Positions 25,901 through 32,794 of a stretch of 64,000 nucleotides of DNA are shown here, piece by piece. The notes under the pieces are model-generated. The model was not told the origin of the DNA and searched no databases. It saw nothing but the letters and a program-made list of their open reading frames with translations. Source of the stretch: DSSB01 sp046346845 (GTDB lineage: Bacteria > UBA10199 > DSSB01); the NCBI GenBank assembly GCA_046346845.1, contig JAXMHH010000004.1, positions 1 to 64,000 of the forward strand. The letters are read 5' to 3'. Within the stretch, counting starts at the first letter, position 1. The number at the start of each line of letters is the position of its first letter. The position numbers were made by a program, and so were the translations under genes.

Positions 25901-27078
25901 TTCCAGAGAGCCTTCGGGGTGTTCTTCGCGATGGTGGCGAGATTCGACTTCACCCCGTCGAAGGCGGCGCAGGCGAGGTTGCTGTCGAAATTTCCAAGGA
26001 GGTAAGCGAAATTTCCTATTTGATGGCTCATTCCTCCGTTCCTCCCTCCATTTCGGAAATCAGCCCTGGGGAGTTCGAAAAATTTCTAGACGGCTTGGAC
26101 AGCGCGCTCCGAGAAGAGCTGCTGAGTCCCTTAGTCGAGACCCCGCCTGAGCTTCAAGCCAGGTTGGAGGCCCCAGCTTTTCTAGCGCTGACTCCCAAGG
26201 CGAAGCTGCAAGCGATTGAGGAGATGGTACGGGAATGGGGGTGGTATGCCTACGACCCCACGGAGGTCCTCGAGGCGAAACGGGGAAAATCGATCGACGA
26301 GAAGCTTCACCGCGCCCAAGCGCGGATCGAGGCCCTCCGAGCCAAAGATTCCTCTATCCCCATCTCCAAAGGGATGGCCGGAGTTTGCGCCGACTTCGCG
26401 CCTTTGACCGTTGCGCTGCTTCGCGAGGCGGGCATTCCCGCTGGCTTACTGTTAGGAGTCAACATTCATGGCAAGGAAGGACGAGGGAAGGATTATCACG
26501 CGGCGGCCTTTGTGCCCTGGCCGGACGGCGAGGGCGGCCAACGGATCGTGAAAGTCGACGGCACCCCGCCCTTGGGAGGATCCGTATCGCAAGAAAAACT
26601 ACCAAACAGCCCGCAAAGGGACACCCCAATCCAATCGTCCCCCGAGAAAATCGCGAATTCGGCGCCTCCTTCCCAGGACCCAGAAGAACTGAGACAAACC
26701 TTGCAGATCTTGCTGCGGGATAGGGTGAAGATCAGCGATCTCCGAGTATTGAGACGCGCCTTGGAAGCATATTGGTATGCAGGCCTGGACCGGGCTCCTG
26801 ACTTGGCCCTAGACGGTCCAATCGCGGAATTCTTGCGCGAGGAGATAAGGCGGGAACGGGCATCGCTGGGTAGCGAGAAGCTGGAACCTCCAGCAGGGGC
26901 TCTCTTTTATTCCACTATCCAAGAGTACCTGGCAAAACTGGGCGGTGCCTCAGACAAGGCCTCTAGACAGGCGGCCTTGGAGAAACTCGAGCGAGTGGGC
27001 GAGGCAGTTGCGCCGGCCATTTCGGAGGTAACGAGGCGGGCTTTGATTTATTCTATCGCCGCGCTCCGTACCGATTGA
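16936..27078 (+). CDS. Giant LRR protein with hydrophobic hairpins and transglutaminase-like domain
   Basis: 3380 residues; ATG 16936 has GGGGGG 4 bases upstream. Residues 1-540 are helical and charged, then a Gly/Ala-rich hydrophobic zone runs to about 740. Four similar hydrophobic hairpins follow at about 786-838, 1366-1424, 1990-2048 and 2397-2455, each with an A-x-A site between its halves (ending at Ala806, Ala1390, Ala2015 and Ala2422). After hairpins 1 and 2 comes a conserved helical segment (EELRQFWAIAADQLQEMG type), a leucine-rich-repeat domain and a beta domain beginning YRVLEV/YRVIEV, so a block of about 580 residues is duplicated. A further helical and membrane segment lies at 2150-2320. 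Near the C-terminus Cys3151 (GVCADFA), His3188 (DYHAAAF) and Asp3208 (KVDGTPP) form a transglutaminase/peptidase-type triad. Function unknown; adhesion, processing or effector roles are guesses. Confidence 0.8.
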   Translation: MRRLKTAEERQQEQARYFEAMAKGYDPFNAFDKVEDHLGKAAAEEKNPFSKAGAEFKRLLGPMVPAVYRDSSGALDVAKIPAQNLPEFRQFLQDQAALNDGKSFRNPYEKLLKDPKFQGLFALLYQERDPKFNVLSLDAEEAEGLLKGFTQRLVAIDADKFVQSHLSSQVGREKIRGLLVSGEIGKGLRADLSKAVARVEEECLPFIENQVSMWNYFNLGLTEQAANHAAHYALNALSSLEDREANLVKLEREAKENPSRISTAGLKGAVGREIPAAEIEAMVKYREAKAKGHDPLSQAQTKLADLWLMAVDTRRFVGSEGGKIGYWNAYILKEAKSLIEASEGVVTDSQLSRFNVSLQAFLKDPIQGEEQGVLHFVKSQLEMKEGLQEVFAKQPNTAKRFYQDLLTLSDEWKYAQAMGERILPRESLEKVEDPELSKVLQDLHRMKSQLWYGYKQHKLISRGLSQAASLADRGDIQDIKQANKYIDETIAALESSDEEGRKEIAKKLYRNFQKGGCLYKGLEAAEMDGTEQVLGLVQTVGLMAALAMATRGVGVAARAGQISAELAEGATVAAEGAQGMARAGEASIALVETAQGSTKLIELGDKMLRGMGMGAYIATAENAAAKLSGEVRVGRETILSWLKDAVATGAAMALVSPLATSAGEAIHEHLLKDLAQRYVSGGAKGALHFLADTGLEAVEEVLDQYARQVLDGKTEALSLGEIEEITKICLAGGGSKVGILAEHLKGGGASQAIAHTKVLSEPSKVDSEKLTKTAQDHGTGRLPALGKLSAVVAGLSVLLDSKPVQAAMDAAGQAAGSGMGTLGAVLAGLGGLGAVGWWKDRFHGKGPSFAELHNRLGDLLDTKASAEELGQFWKIVADQMQEVGLPQGEWIAHELASSELGSSLGANHVGIDPKTVIRDREEISAAIRERFGIAVTLHFQKNGGVQAIIRTEGVHYGETWIKGVLEFFQSPWSHFVTEIRLDNVPQFEGAGIHWPEVNLSGLRTVQISSHPRHPFPPGIIKLFREANLSGLRELIVNENNGDDVLAPTILSAKNMQNLSSLTLIISNNIDQWMKAIHASRHFGKLKKLEVFDNASEMTAAGALSLANSPHLGSVEFLRLENIPPYEANVIAGSRHLRQLKELHISLHGGSDEPLLNLAKSKALIHLEKLVLNGDIFWGQMLEALSVNPDFPALTTLQIFSNSIDDRGLQALSRSRFAALRSLTLHRGRFTQEGMNSLAESPLGARLQMIESDAFRWFFSLRESFTYRREPGSRPALIKPLDWSRDPEENRKLPIYRVLEVGENGRVLTLQSDNNPEEIVSFKRQMPNAFQPGDRVRVFPLDEEGNVITNEAPPRQSHPRGGAGNTGALGLLLAGFGSGLATLLAASPAQAAVDAAGQAAGSGMGALGTVLAGLGVLGAVGWWKGDSIAKRPSVSELETQLGELLDAEASPEELRQFWAIAADQLQEMGLPQGEWIALALENEKRVKSGEFVPRMAFWNGAISEIERTLQDEISRRFGIPVRVIFNLDHGFQISPKYYPSHLARLDGDYWFERLAEIMEGGHLPFLTRIFTNEFSKFDGTGLDSAKLQAWTRLKGVRELHINRAPEEAPGLPKLLGSPHLTGLRVLSIMGSQVGEDVIQALAHSQALSGLKDLSLENIWGGPETFFPLAYSQNVGNLARLRILRSEYGDATVHGVAESEEFRNLKVLEVIDSQVGRLAAITLSRASHLSTLETLIINGGNIDDRGVEYLARSQYLVGLKSLVLMGHQISHRGAEALAQSRFLRKLVRLDLGLNLIGDAGLAALLQSDNFSNLHTLGLEQASISDHGMGALANARNMPRLQHLYLWRNHFGPDGRVALAGSLNGAKLIHVEWDDSVTFDVLRACLTFSLEPGRQPAIIQDVRRLEVPEHRALPSYRVIEVSHDALGVTLQNLQNPAETFAAYRDEPHQFQVGDEVKILALDPDGNIREFPKPEARSEKTEKVSSKNSGPGNGGALGLLLAGIGSGLATLLGADVAYAGVDPISQGVGGPSLAFLSFGVLMVLGFFHRIWSLVSGSEIPVSRGRALELDESLGYRGAAVSPNELLVRAVTTLRERGKPLSEADVASLKSVSRNLGPILRESKIEIDFTHCRNAIVDIHKALLLKSPRDVSPLGLADLVLAVARNYGAKDLGFLSHEDRRDFRLQVLRVLGRMVPESSIAEALIGQRGRVLAGVARFLMEVCDEDLFERQDSEFWQAVREIFASKEGEDYLTYLRHAEAIRRSGGNLKASQQSYIVYALSLLWSGLVVQAPGAFGLSHLAGLLLGLGAGVGAAFRHYQIAAQRERDQKLLDQEAQAFRAVRGAASPRLDLKDTSEKEYSPEEFQGIEEMRITEAEAEQEAEAEAMVSDPVAWGRKNFSGPGGAMGLLLAGLGGGLTTLLTPELAYAGVQAATEGVSGMGPGLLGGVFALLGIGISALRKRNQIREEKKQEVTLQGYRLRFLEEISAEAKPEQKVAVVRRVLEHSVQDGIDLADRMGLSPQEIMDAVISPGFGVKHPKVLRLIKDRVPAGKARTKEVEAFRRKMTNFLGEFDQRLEAMKAVLPQISNEIDAPMLFRIDDFYLQIFQDQRSRPQGKGIPQSLSETISGVAMALRYLEHLQEVSERRFYAGPVKRFFRAQGVEIPWDESTVTEEEIRGFCLNRWIDADWAVKRLSKDRVQAFAVLEKTERRLVEGVLKQELYKLAGTANLSIEWNSESGSYELQGPAIDENESPIFIAIQKWPFMTKTLMDNVYEKTAEKLRAHLFIQNLPNHPEAQHLVELLNLIRQPNLASIQGYLNSTKYLPRSSYMPAPKVEGKAGLRVFVDYSGKSWYAAKALLKTNPAIPDSNPKILASELLRRMLPEHTEAKVPETEPGVGQKPANTIFSDNIDHSVNGGGILEIKDDQLVLQSSRTLEDMLVTGLYSRYRQDTRKWEKLPIRVTQNSGKEGIETKITLKLLQGPGRLVLPSLLGGQPLPESLRGVLRDGGEIRLHPVEGGAGEVAVEISKEVSEISYLMAHSSVPPSISEISPGEFEKFLDGLDSALREELLSPLVETPPELQARLEAPAFLALTPKAKLQAIEEMVREWGWYAYDPTEVLEAKRGKSIDEKLHRAQARIEALRAKDSSIPISKGMAGVCADFAPLTVALLREAGIPAGLLLGVNIHGKEGRGKDYHAAAFVPWPDGEGGQRIVKVDGTPPLGGSVSQEKLPNSPQRDTPIQSSPEKIANSAPPSQDPEELRQTLQILLRDRVKISDLRVLRRALEAYWYAGLDRAPDLALDGPIAEFLREEIRRERASLGSEKLEPPAGALFYSTIQEYLAKLGGASDKASRQAALEKLERVGEAVAPAISEVTRRALIYSIAALRTD

Positions 27079-27148
27079 CCATTAGGGCCATTGGTAGGGG
27101 GAAGGTGGGGCAGGGGCCGATCAGGTGATTGCCATTCCGGTCTTATGG

Positions 27149-27703
27149 TCATTCTATCACATCCAAGGATTCCCCTACCTTGATCAGATCGCTCGGATTC
27201 ATCCTCCCCTTGCATTGGCCAATGGCACCTGGATCCTGGGCAAATTCCGAGACGGTGACATCGCCGTTTAGCCTATAGGCGGTTCCGTGGAATGGCGGGA
27301 ACCAATCGGTACCGAGATAGTAGGGGCTGTTCCAAAAGGAGGTCTCGCCGAGGCTGGGATTTCGCAGGGCGGAGGTCCTGGGTACCATATTTTCCTTCTT
27401 ATCCTGGACGATCATGTCACCCACCTCGGTGCCCATTTCGACGAAGAAACAGGCATTATTCGGACCCAAAAACCAAAGGGAGTAATTTGGCGTCTCCGGG
27501 TGTTTGCGGTCGACCTTGACCCCTTTCAGCTGGAAACCCTGGGGGAGGTATTGGGGATAGATAATCTTTCTTTTTGTTGCCTTGAGGCTGTCGGCCTGTG
27601 TCGGAGTGAGTTGGTGTTTCATGCCCGCTGGGGCAGCGGATAGCGACAATGGGAAAAACAGCATAAGGGTCGAAAAAAGGAGATTTTTCAGAGCGATTTT
27701 CAT
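27149..27703 (-). CDS. Secreted protein, unknown function
   Basis: 184 residues with a signal peptide (MKIALKNLL, hydrophobic core, site near LSLSA). I chose ATG 27703, which has AAGGAG 7 bases upstream, over the ATG seven codons earlier. The mature part contains YPQYLPQGF, typical of anti-sigma-linked or DUF4367-like beta domains that often read P-x-YLP-x-G, and two isolated Cys (NNACFFVE and GQCKGRM) that could form a disulfide. It lies between the giant protein gene and the helicase gene, on the helicase strand, 129 bases beyond the helicase stop. Confidence 0.7.
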   Translation of the reverse strand: MKIALKNLLFSTLMLFFPLSLSAAPAGMKHQLTPTQADSLKATKRKIIYPQYLPQGFQLKGVKVDRKHPETPNYSLWFLGPNNACFFVEMGTEVGDMIVQDKKENMVPRTSALRNPSLGETSFWNSPYYLGTDWFPPFHGTAYRLNGDVTVSEFAQDPGAIGQCKGRMNPSDLIKVGESLDVIE

Positions 27704-27832
27704 GTTTGGCTCCTTAGAGGGCAAGGGCTATTGCCGGAATCAGGGGAAGAAAGACGAACCGGCACAGGATTTAACCGAATCCCAATACCCCAGATGATAC
27801 CATGCGAACAGCGAATCGTTCTTTACATTTTT

Positions 27833-30800
27833 CTATTTCCGCGATTTGGGGGGGCACTGGATCTTTCTTACCCATTGCGAGGCTTCCAACAAGCTAACCA
27901 CTTCGGGATCGGCACCGGATCCAAAGACCAAATATTCGAAAGTGGACAGACTCGGCCGTTCGTCCTCGGAGAGCTCGCGGCCATAAAGACTCCAGGCGCG
28001 ATCGGCGACGGAGGCGTACCTTACCACCTTCCCCTCGGCCCCGATTTGCGCCAAGGCCTCGCGGAAGGCCGAGAGAGCCCTTTCTCGGTCGAGGGTGTGC
28101 CTCGTTTGTTTGTTCACCCAAGCCGAGGTCTCCAACAAGCTCAGCACCTCGGGATCTGCTTGGGCTCCAACAACCATTTGCAGGAAGGCCTTCCGACTCG
28201 GTCGATCGACTTCCGACTTACCTTGTCGATAAAGCGTCCAGGCGCGATCGGCGACGGAGGCGTACCTTACCACCTTCCCCTCGGCCTCGATTTGTGCCAA
28301 GGCCTCGCGGAAGGCCGAGAAGAGATCTTCTCGTTGGAGGGCGGTTCGCCTTCGTTTGGCTACCCTGGACGAGGCCTCCAATAACGCAAGCACCTCGGGA
28401 TCCGCCCTAATTCCAGCGACCAAACCTCGGAAATTCCCCAGACTTGGACGTTCCCCTTCGGAAAGGTCTTGGCCATAGAGCCCCCAGGCGCGATCGGCGA
28501 CGGCTTTGTAGTCCAAAATCTTCTCTTCAGCCTCGATTTGAGCCAAGGCTTCACCAAAGGCCGAGAGCACCCTCTCTCCATCAAGCCTGGTAAGCATTCG
28601 TCTGCTCGCCCAGGCGGAGGCCGCAAGTAGGCTCTGCACTTCGGGATCGGGATGGGATCCGGTGACTAAATTTCGGAACGTTCCTCGATTCGGCCGTTCG
28701 CCCTCGGGTAGGGCCTGGCCATAGAGTGCCCAGGCGCGATCGGCGACATGGGTGTAGCTCACCACCTTGCCCTCGGCCTCGATTTGCGCCAAGGCCTCGC
28801 GGAAGGCCGCCAAGTAAGGCTCCCGATACAACCGCACGAATTCCTGGCGATCTTGGTAAAGCAAGGTGCCCATGCGCTTCAAGAACCAACGGCTGTTTTT
28901 CCAACCCTGGCCGTCAAGGAGTCCTTCCACGAAGCCCTCGGTCTCCCCTAGATCCAAGGCCAAGGACTCCAAATCTCCCCGGTATTGTTCCGACAAGATC
29001 TTTTCGAGCTGTTCTACTAGGGGCGTCCAATCCGAATCGAGGGTCTTGGACCTAGGGCCAGTTTTGGGGGGCAAGGGCTTCTTGGCTTTATTGCGAGGGA
29101 TATCCTGCCCGTTTCGGTCCACTTCGTTCGTTGGCTCCCCGCTCAGCACATCTAGCATTTCGCCGTTCTTGAGCTGCGCATGACCGCCGATGCCCAAGAT
29201 GTCCCCGTAACGGATCAGCGGCGCGTCTCCCAAATATCGATCGACTACGTCGAAGAGGATCTTGGGCGTGTCTAGGAGCAACTGCCCCTCCGTGCCGACC
29301 TCGTTAGGACCTCGCCGGTTGATCCGGCCTCGCTCCTGGCCTTTCTTGAAGCGCGAAAAGGTCGGCCGGGCCCCGATCTGGTGCGAAAACATATAAAGGT
29401 CCGCGCCCTCCACCAAGGCATCCACCGTGAACACCGCCTCGATCTCGCCTCGCTCCACCGCCTCCAGCACCGGATCCCTCTGCCCTTGAGTCATCCCGCT
29501 CACCACGGCCACAATCCCGTCAACCTCGCCGTCCCGGTATTTCCTTAACCCCTCCTGCAATTCCTTGGCGGTGATTTTTCCCCTGTTCTTACCCAGCACC
29601 AGCAGCCGACGACGCCCCAAATCTCCCGCATCCTCGGCGAAATACCCGGTATAGCCTTCGGCCATCGACTCGGCGTGCCGGAGGTCCTGGCCAAAGCCCA
29701 ATACCGGCTCCAGCTTGGCTCGTCCGCTGGGGCTGGATCCCTCCGCGCGCATCCCCCGAGCCTTTAAGGCGGCGTAGATCCGTTCGTTGCGCTCCGGATG
29801 GCCCAACAAGGTGCTTTGCAAAGCGCGGCCTTCAAATTCTCCCGAGCTCGTCACCTTAAGCTGGCTTAGATCGATCCCGTCCACCTTCACCAAGTAAGTC
29901 CGAGGTGTCACCCCCGCCTGCATCAATTCTCGCTCTCGAACCGTAAACAGGCGTCCGGCCTCCCTCCCGGTCGGCGTCGCCGTAAAGCCGACCTGAAACA
30001 GCTGAGGAGATAGATCCCGAATCGTCTGAATCGCCTGCGCCCAGATCTCGCGGCCTCTTCCTTGACCCAAGCCCAAGTGGTGCACCTCGTCGACCGCGAC
30101 CATCGCCACCTTGCCGCCCTTGCCCAAGGCCTGCTCAAGGCTTTTTTGGAAGGCCTCGCGTTTAGTCGCTTCGGCGATACTCGGTATGCTGACGACGATG
30201 AGGTCCCCGCTGACATCTTTCTGTTCCGCCTTGTACTCGCTGATCTTAAGCGAGCGACCGACCTTCTTTTTGAAATAGGCGCTCAGCAGACCGGCAACCT
30301 TGAGGTTCTGGCCGTGGATCTGGTCGGTATGGTTGAGGATGACGAGTTTGTCCCCGGCCTTCGCATTCATCCACCCCAACTCGAGGGCTGCCGCGAAGCT
30401 GGCGACCATCGTCCGGGTCTTCCCGCCGCCCACCGGCATCACGATGCTCCCCGCCAGGGCCTCCGGCGGGGGCATCGTTCCGTCCTCGATAAAGGACTGT
30501 AAGAGTCGTAGCCGCCCGCGCAGGGCGTGGAGCGCGGCGATTTGATGATCGCGCAGGCTTAGGTCCTTGCCGTAGCCCACATCCCGATTGACCAAGGCCG
30601 GCAGGGAATCGATCGCGGAGGCGGCTTGGGTCTGCTCCGGCTTGTCTGCGGGCTCTTTCTCGAACCGAGATCGCAATCTCCAACGCGGTTTTTTGTCCGT
30701 CTCCAAGGGCTCTTGAAAGATCTCCGCGCCGACCCGCAACAATTTCTCCCTTAACAGGCCCAGACCGATCACGATGTCCTGCTCAAAGCGAACCCGCTCT

Positions 30801-32068
30801 TCTCCCTCGGACTTTGCTAGGCGTTCGGCTTGTCCAATCCAAAAGGCCTTTCGCTGTTCGATCTGTTCCAACTGGGATAAATAATGTCCCGCTTGAGAAT
30901 CCGGGACTTGGCCGAAGACCTGTTCCAGCTTGCGAAAAACGCGTTCATAGTGTTGACCGAATTCCGCGAGCAAGGTCTTGGAAGAACCCTCCGCAGCCTT
31001 GGGGAACCGGTCCAGGATTCGCTCTTTCGCCGCGGCAGGATGACGCTCTTCGTTTAAGAAACTTAAGGGCAGCCGGACTCCTTCGAGACCTACGGGAGCG
31101 AAGGGCCCGTCCGGCATAAAATCAAGCAGCCAGGCCCTCCCGACGCCGACTCGGAGCTCTCCCCGACCCGCCAACTCCATTTTTTGTTGGAAGCGGTGAA
31201 ACCTCTCTCCCAACAAATGATGCCCCAATCTCGCACCAATCTGGAGATTGATCATCGCGACGATCGTATTCGCCACAAGCTGATCCGAATCGGTCTCAGG
31301 GCGGAGGCCTAGCCTCGCCTCCAGCCGGTGCGACAGTAACAGGCCCGCGAATATCGCCAACTGTGGAACGATCGCACCCTGCCATCGAATGAAGGTGGTC
31401 CATTGGACAGGGATGCCCTGCGCCAGGCCCCTTCCCATCCATCCTGAAAATTTCAAGGCGCCAAGTCCCAGGTAAGAACGGGCAATATCCTCGCCCCAAC
31501 TATCTTGCGAGGGGCCGTGGAAGGCGTGGCCCAAGCCCGCGAAGGCCAAGCCTTCCGTCCCAAATCCCGCGGCGGTCGCCATAAACCTCGCTCCCGAACC
31601 GCGAGTAAGTAAGGTCGCGGGGCCCCTCAACAGTCGCCCCATTGTGAAAGCTTTACCCAAAGCCCCTACTAACGAGGCCCCCATCATCGGCAGGATCAGC
31701 TTGGCATCGACTGAATCACGAGTCATTTGTCTTAGCAGAACTTCTGCACGCTTCCCAAAGGCGCCCCTTCCTTGCAGGGCCTCAGCCTCCCGAAGGGCCG
31801 CTTGCCTTACCTCCCCCGGCGCATCCGGCTTCGCCTCAAGCCAGGCGTATAGCTCCATTGCCAGTTCGAACCTTTCCTCCGATTGCAAGCGACGGCCAAA
31901 ACTCAGCAGGTCTTGCGAGAGAAGTTTTTCGTTACGTTCGGCGAGGATGGATCGAAGTTCGGCCTGCGTCGCCGGGCTTGGCGAATGTCGGATCAGGGCT
32001 TCGAAAAATGGACGATCCTTTTCCAGCCGAAATTTCAGAGGTGAATAAGATAAACTAGGCCCCGCCAT
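27833..32068 (-). CDS. N-terminal shared module fused to SF2 helicase with C-terminal repeats
   Basis: 1411 residues. Residues about 46-285 match the module in the phosphofructokinase-like and histidine kinase proteins (block GAFGKRAEVLLRQMT, then hydrophobic Gly-rich helices). A charged helical region leads to a superfamily 2 helicase core: PVGGGKT with Lys550 (motif I), DEVHH at 660-664 (motif II), GFTATPTG (motif III) and QERGRINRRG (motif VI, arginine finger). It should be an ATP-driven nucleic-acid translocase, of the kind seen in restriction and DEAD/DEAH relatives. The C-terminal 330 residues are four tandem 82-residue repeats built around EALAQIEAEGKVV and VADRAWxLYG. No nuclease or methylase is visible. 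A link to defence or DNA repair is possible but unsupported by neighbours. Confidence 0.85.
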   Translation of the reverse strand: MAGPSLSYSPLKFRLEKDRPFFEALIRHSPSPATQAELRSILAERNEKLLSQDLLSFGRRLQSEERFELAMELYAWLEAKPDAPGEVRQAALREAEALQGRGAFGKRAEVLLRQMTRDSVDAKLILPMMGASLVGALGKAFTMGRLLRGPATLLTRGSGARFMATAAGFGTEGLAFAGLGHAFHGPSQDSWGEDIARSYLGLGALKFSGWMGRGLAQGIPVQWTTFIRWQGAIVPQLAIFAGLLLSHRLEARLGLRPETDSDQLVANTIVAMINLQIGARLGHHLLGERFHRFQQKMELAGRGELRVGVGRAWLLDFMPDGPFAPVGLEGVRLPLSFLNEERHPAAAKERILDRFPKAAEGSSKTLLAEFGQHYERVFRKLEQVFGQVPDSQAGHYLSQLEQIEQRKAFWIGQAERLAKSEGEERVRFEQDIVIGLGLLREKLLRVGAEIFQEPLETDKKPRWRLRSRFEKEPADKPEQTQAASAIDSLPALVNRDVGYGKDLSLRDHQIAALHALRGRLRLLQSFIEDGTMPPPEALAGSIVMPVGGGKTRTMVASFAAALELGWMNAKAGDKLVILNHTDQIHGQNLKVAGLLSAYFKKKVGRSLKISEYKAEQKDVSGDLIVVSIPSIAEATKREAFQKSLEQALGKGGKVAMVAVDEVHHLGLGQGRGREIWAQAIQTIRDLSPQLFQVGFTATPTGREAGRLFTVRERELMQAGVTPRTYLVKVDGIDLSQLKVTSSGEFEGRALQSTLLGHPERNERIYAALKARGMRAEGSSPSGRAKLEPVLGFGQDLRHAESMAEGYTGYFAEDAGDLGRRRLLVLGKNRGKITAKELQEGLRKYRDGEVDGIVAVVSGMTQGQRDPVLEAVERGEIEAVFTVDALVEGADLYMFSHQIGARPTFSRFKKGQERGRINRRGPNEVGTEGQLLLDTPKILFDVVDRYLGDAPLIRYGDILGIGGHAQLKNGEMLDVLSGEPTNEVDRNGQDIPRNKAKKPLPPKTGPRSKTLDSDWTPLVEQLEKILSEQYRGDLESLALDLGETEGFVEGLLDGQGWKNSRWFLKRMGTLLYQDRQEFVRLYREPYLAAFREALAQIEAEGKVVSYTHVADRAWALYGQALPEGERPNRGTFRNLVTGSHPDPEVQSLLAASAWASRRMLTRLDGERVLSAFGEALAQIEAEEKILDYKAVADRAWGLYGQDLSEGERPSLGNFRGLVAGIRADPEVLALLEASSRVAKRRRTALQREDLFSAFREALAQIEAEGKVVRYASVADRAWTLYRQGKSEVDRPSRKAFLQMVVGAQADPEVLSLLETSAWVNKQTRHTLDRERALSAFREALAQIGAEGKVVRYASVADRAWSLYGRELSEDERPSLSTFEYLVFGSGADPEVVSLLEASQWVRKIQCPPKSRK
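27850..28840 (-). repeat. Four tandem 246-bp coding repeats
   Basis: The string CCAGGCGCGATCGGCGAC recurs at 27992, 28238, 28484 and 28730, exactly 246 bases apart each time, inside the helicase gene. Each unit encodes 82 residues with the conserved blocks ALAQIEAEGK, VADRAW and ADPEVLSLLE. The fixed spacing and high DNA identity between units point to recent duplication or ongoing gene conversion. The block order (helix, turn with Arg/Tyr, helix) could form a DNA-binding helical repeat. Confidence 0.88.
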
Positions 32069-32203
32069 GCGTACCTCACGGCAAACCCCGGGCCCTCCAA
32101 GGCAAGCGGGTATCGGCCCTTTTCAGCATTGGTTGTTGGATTTTATTTTACTATTTTCAATGGCTTAGCTGGAAAATCGGCACCCAGGGACGATAGACGC
32201 TGA

Positions 32204-32680
32204 TTAAGAGGCCATTCCCTCCAAGAAGGAAAAATACTCCTCCTCGACCTCGTCGAAGTCCATCGCTCCTTTGCAAGTAGGGCACTTTTGGCTGGGCGCC
32301 TTGCCCGAGGGGGCGGTCTCCGCGGCCAACAGGATATTCACCTCGCGATTGCAGCTTGAGCAAAAATAGGGAGCGAAAAAGGTGGCGATCCGCCCGTTTC
32401 CCAAGAAATTCGACACCGAGTTGGCCTGTTCGACGATGCGCGGGGGGCACTTCTCATAAATCACCTCGATGCCCTTGGGGAAGGACCTCACCGCCTGCAC
32501 CCATTCCCGCACCCCGCAGGAGTTGATCAGGGTAATGCCTTCCAGGTTGAGCAGGACCTTGGATTTTAATTTAGCAAAGGCTTGCGAAAGGTCCGCGTCT
32601 TCGTCGATAATTCCAAATAAGGAAATTCGACTCATCGAACCTTCGTCCAGACGTTCTATCTTAAGATTGCGATTGTTCAT
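32204..32680 (-). CDS. STAS-domain protein with C-terminal zinc ribbon
   Basis: 158 residues. The first 100 form a STAS domain like anti-sigma-factor antagonists: a beta strand, then NLEGITLINSCGVREW, in which Ser54 stands at the position phosphorylated in SpoIIAA/RsbV. The second part has CSSC and CPTC pairs spaced as a zinc ribbon and ends in an acidic segment. AGGAAG is placed before ATG 32680. It is divergent from the kinase-AAA-TPR gene, and a PP2C-type phosphatase lies just beyond that gene, which suggests a partner-switching circuit with this protein as the switch. The zinc ribbon is unusual for the family. Confidence 0.8.
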   Translation of the reverse strand: MNNRNLKIERLDEGSMSRISLFGIIDEDADLSQAFAKLKSKVLLNLEGITLINSCGVREWVQAVRSFPKGIEVIYEKCPPRIVEQANSVSNFLGNGRIATFFAPYFCSSCNREVNILLAAETAPSGKAPSQKCPTCKGAMDFDEVEEEYFSFLEGMAS

Positions 32681-32794
32681 TGGGTTCTTCCTTACCGCGT
32701 GAGATTGCAAGGGACGCCAAACTTCTAAAGTGTGGGTCGGCGTCTTCCAAGAGGAAGGATAAGGCAGCTCTTGGAATCATTGCAAGACCGCGTT

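Noticed and set aside
27850..28840. Regular 246-bp spacing as a CRISPR-like array
   Set aside because: The repeat units are coding, in frame with the helicase, and far too long with no unique spacers.
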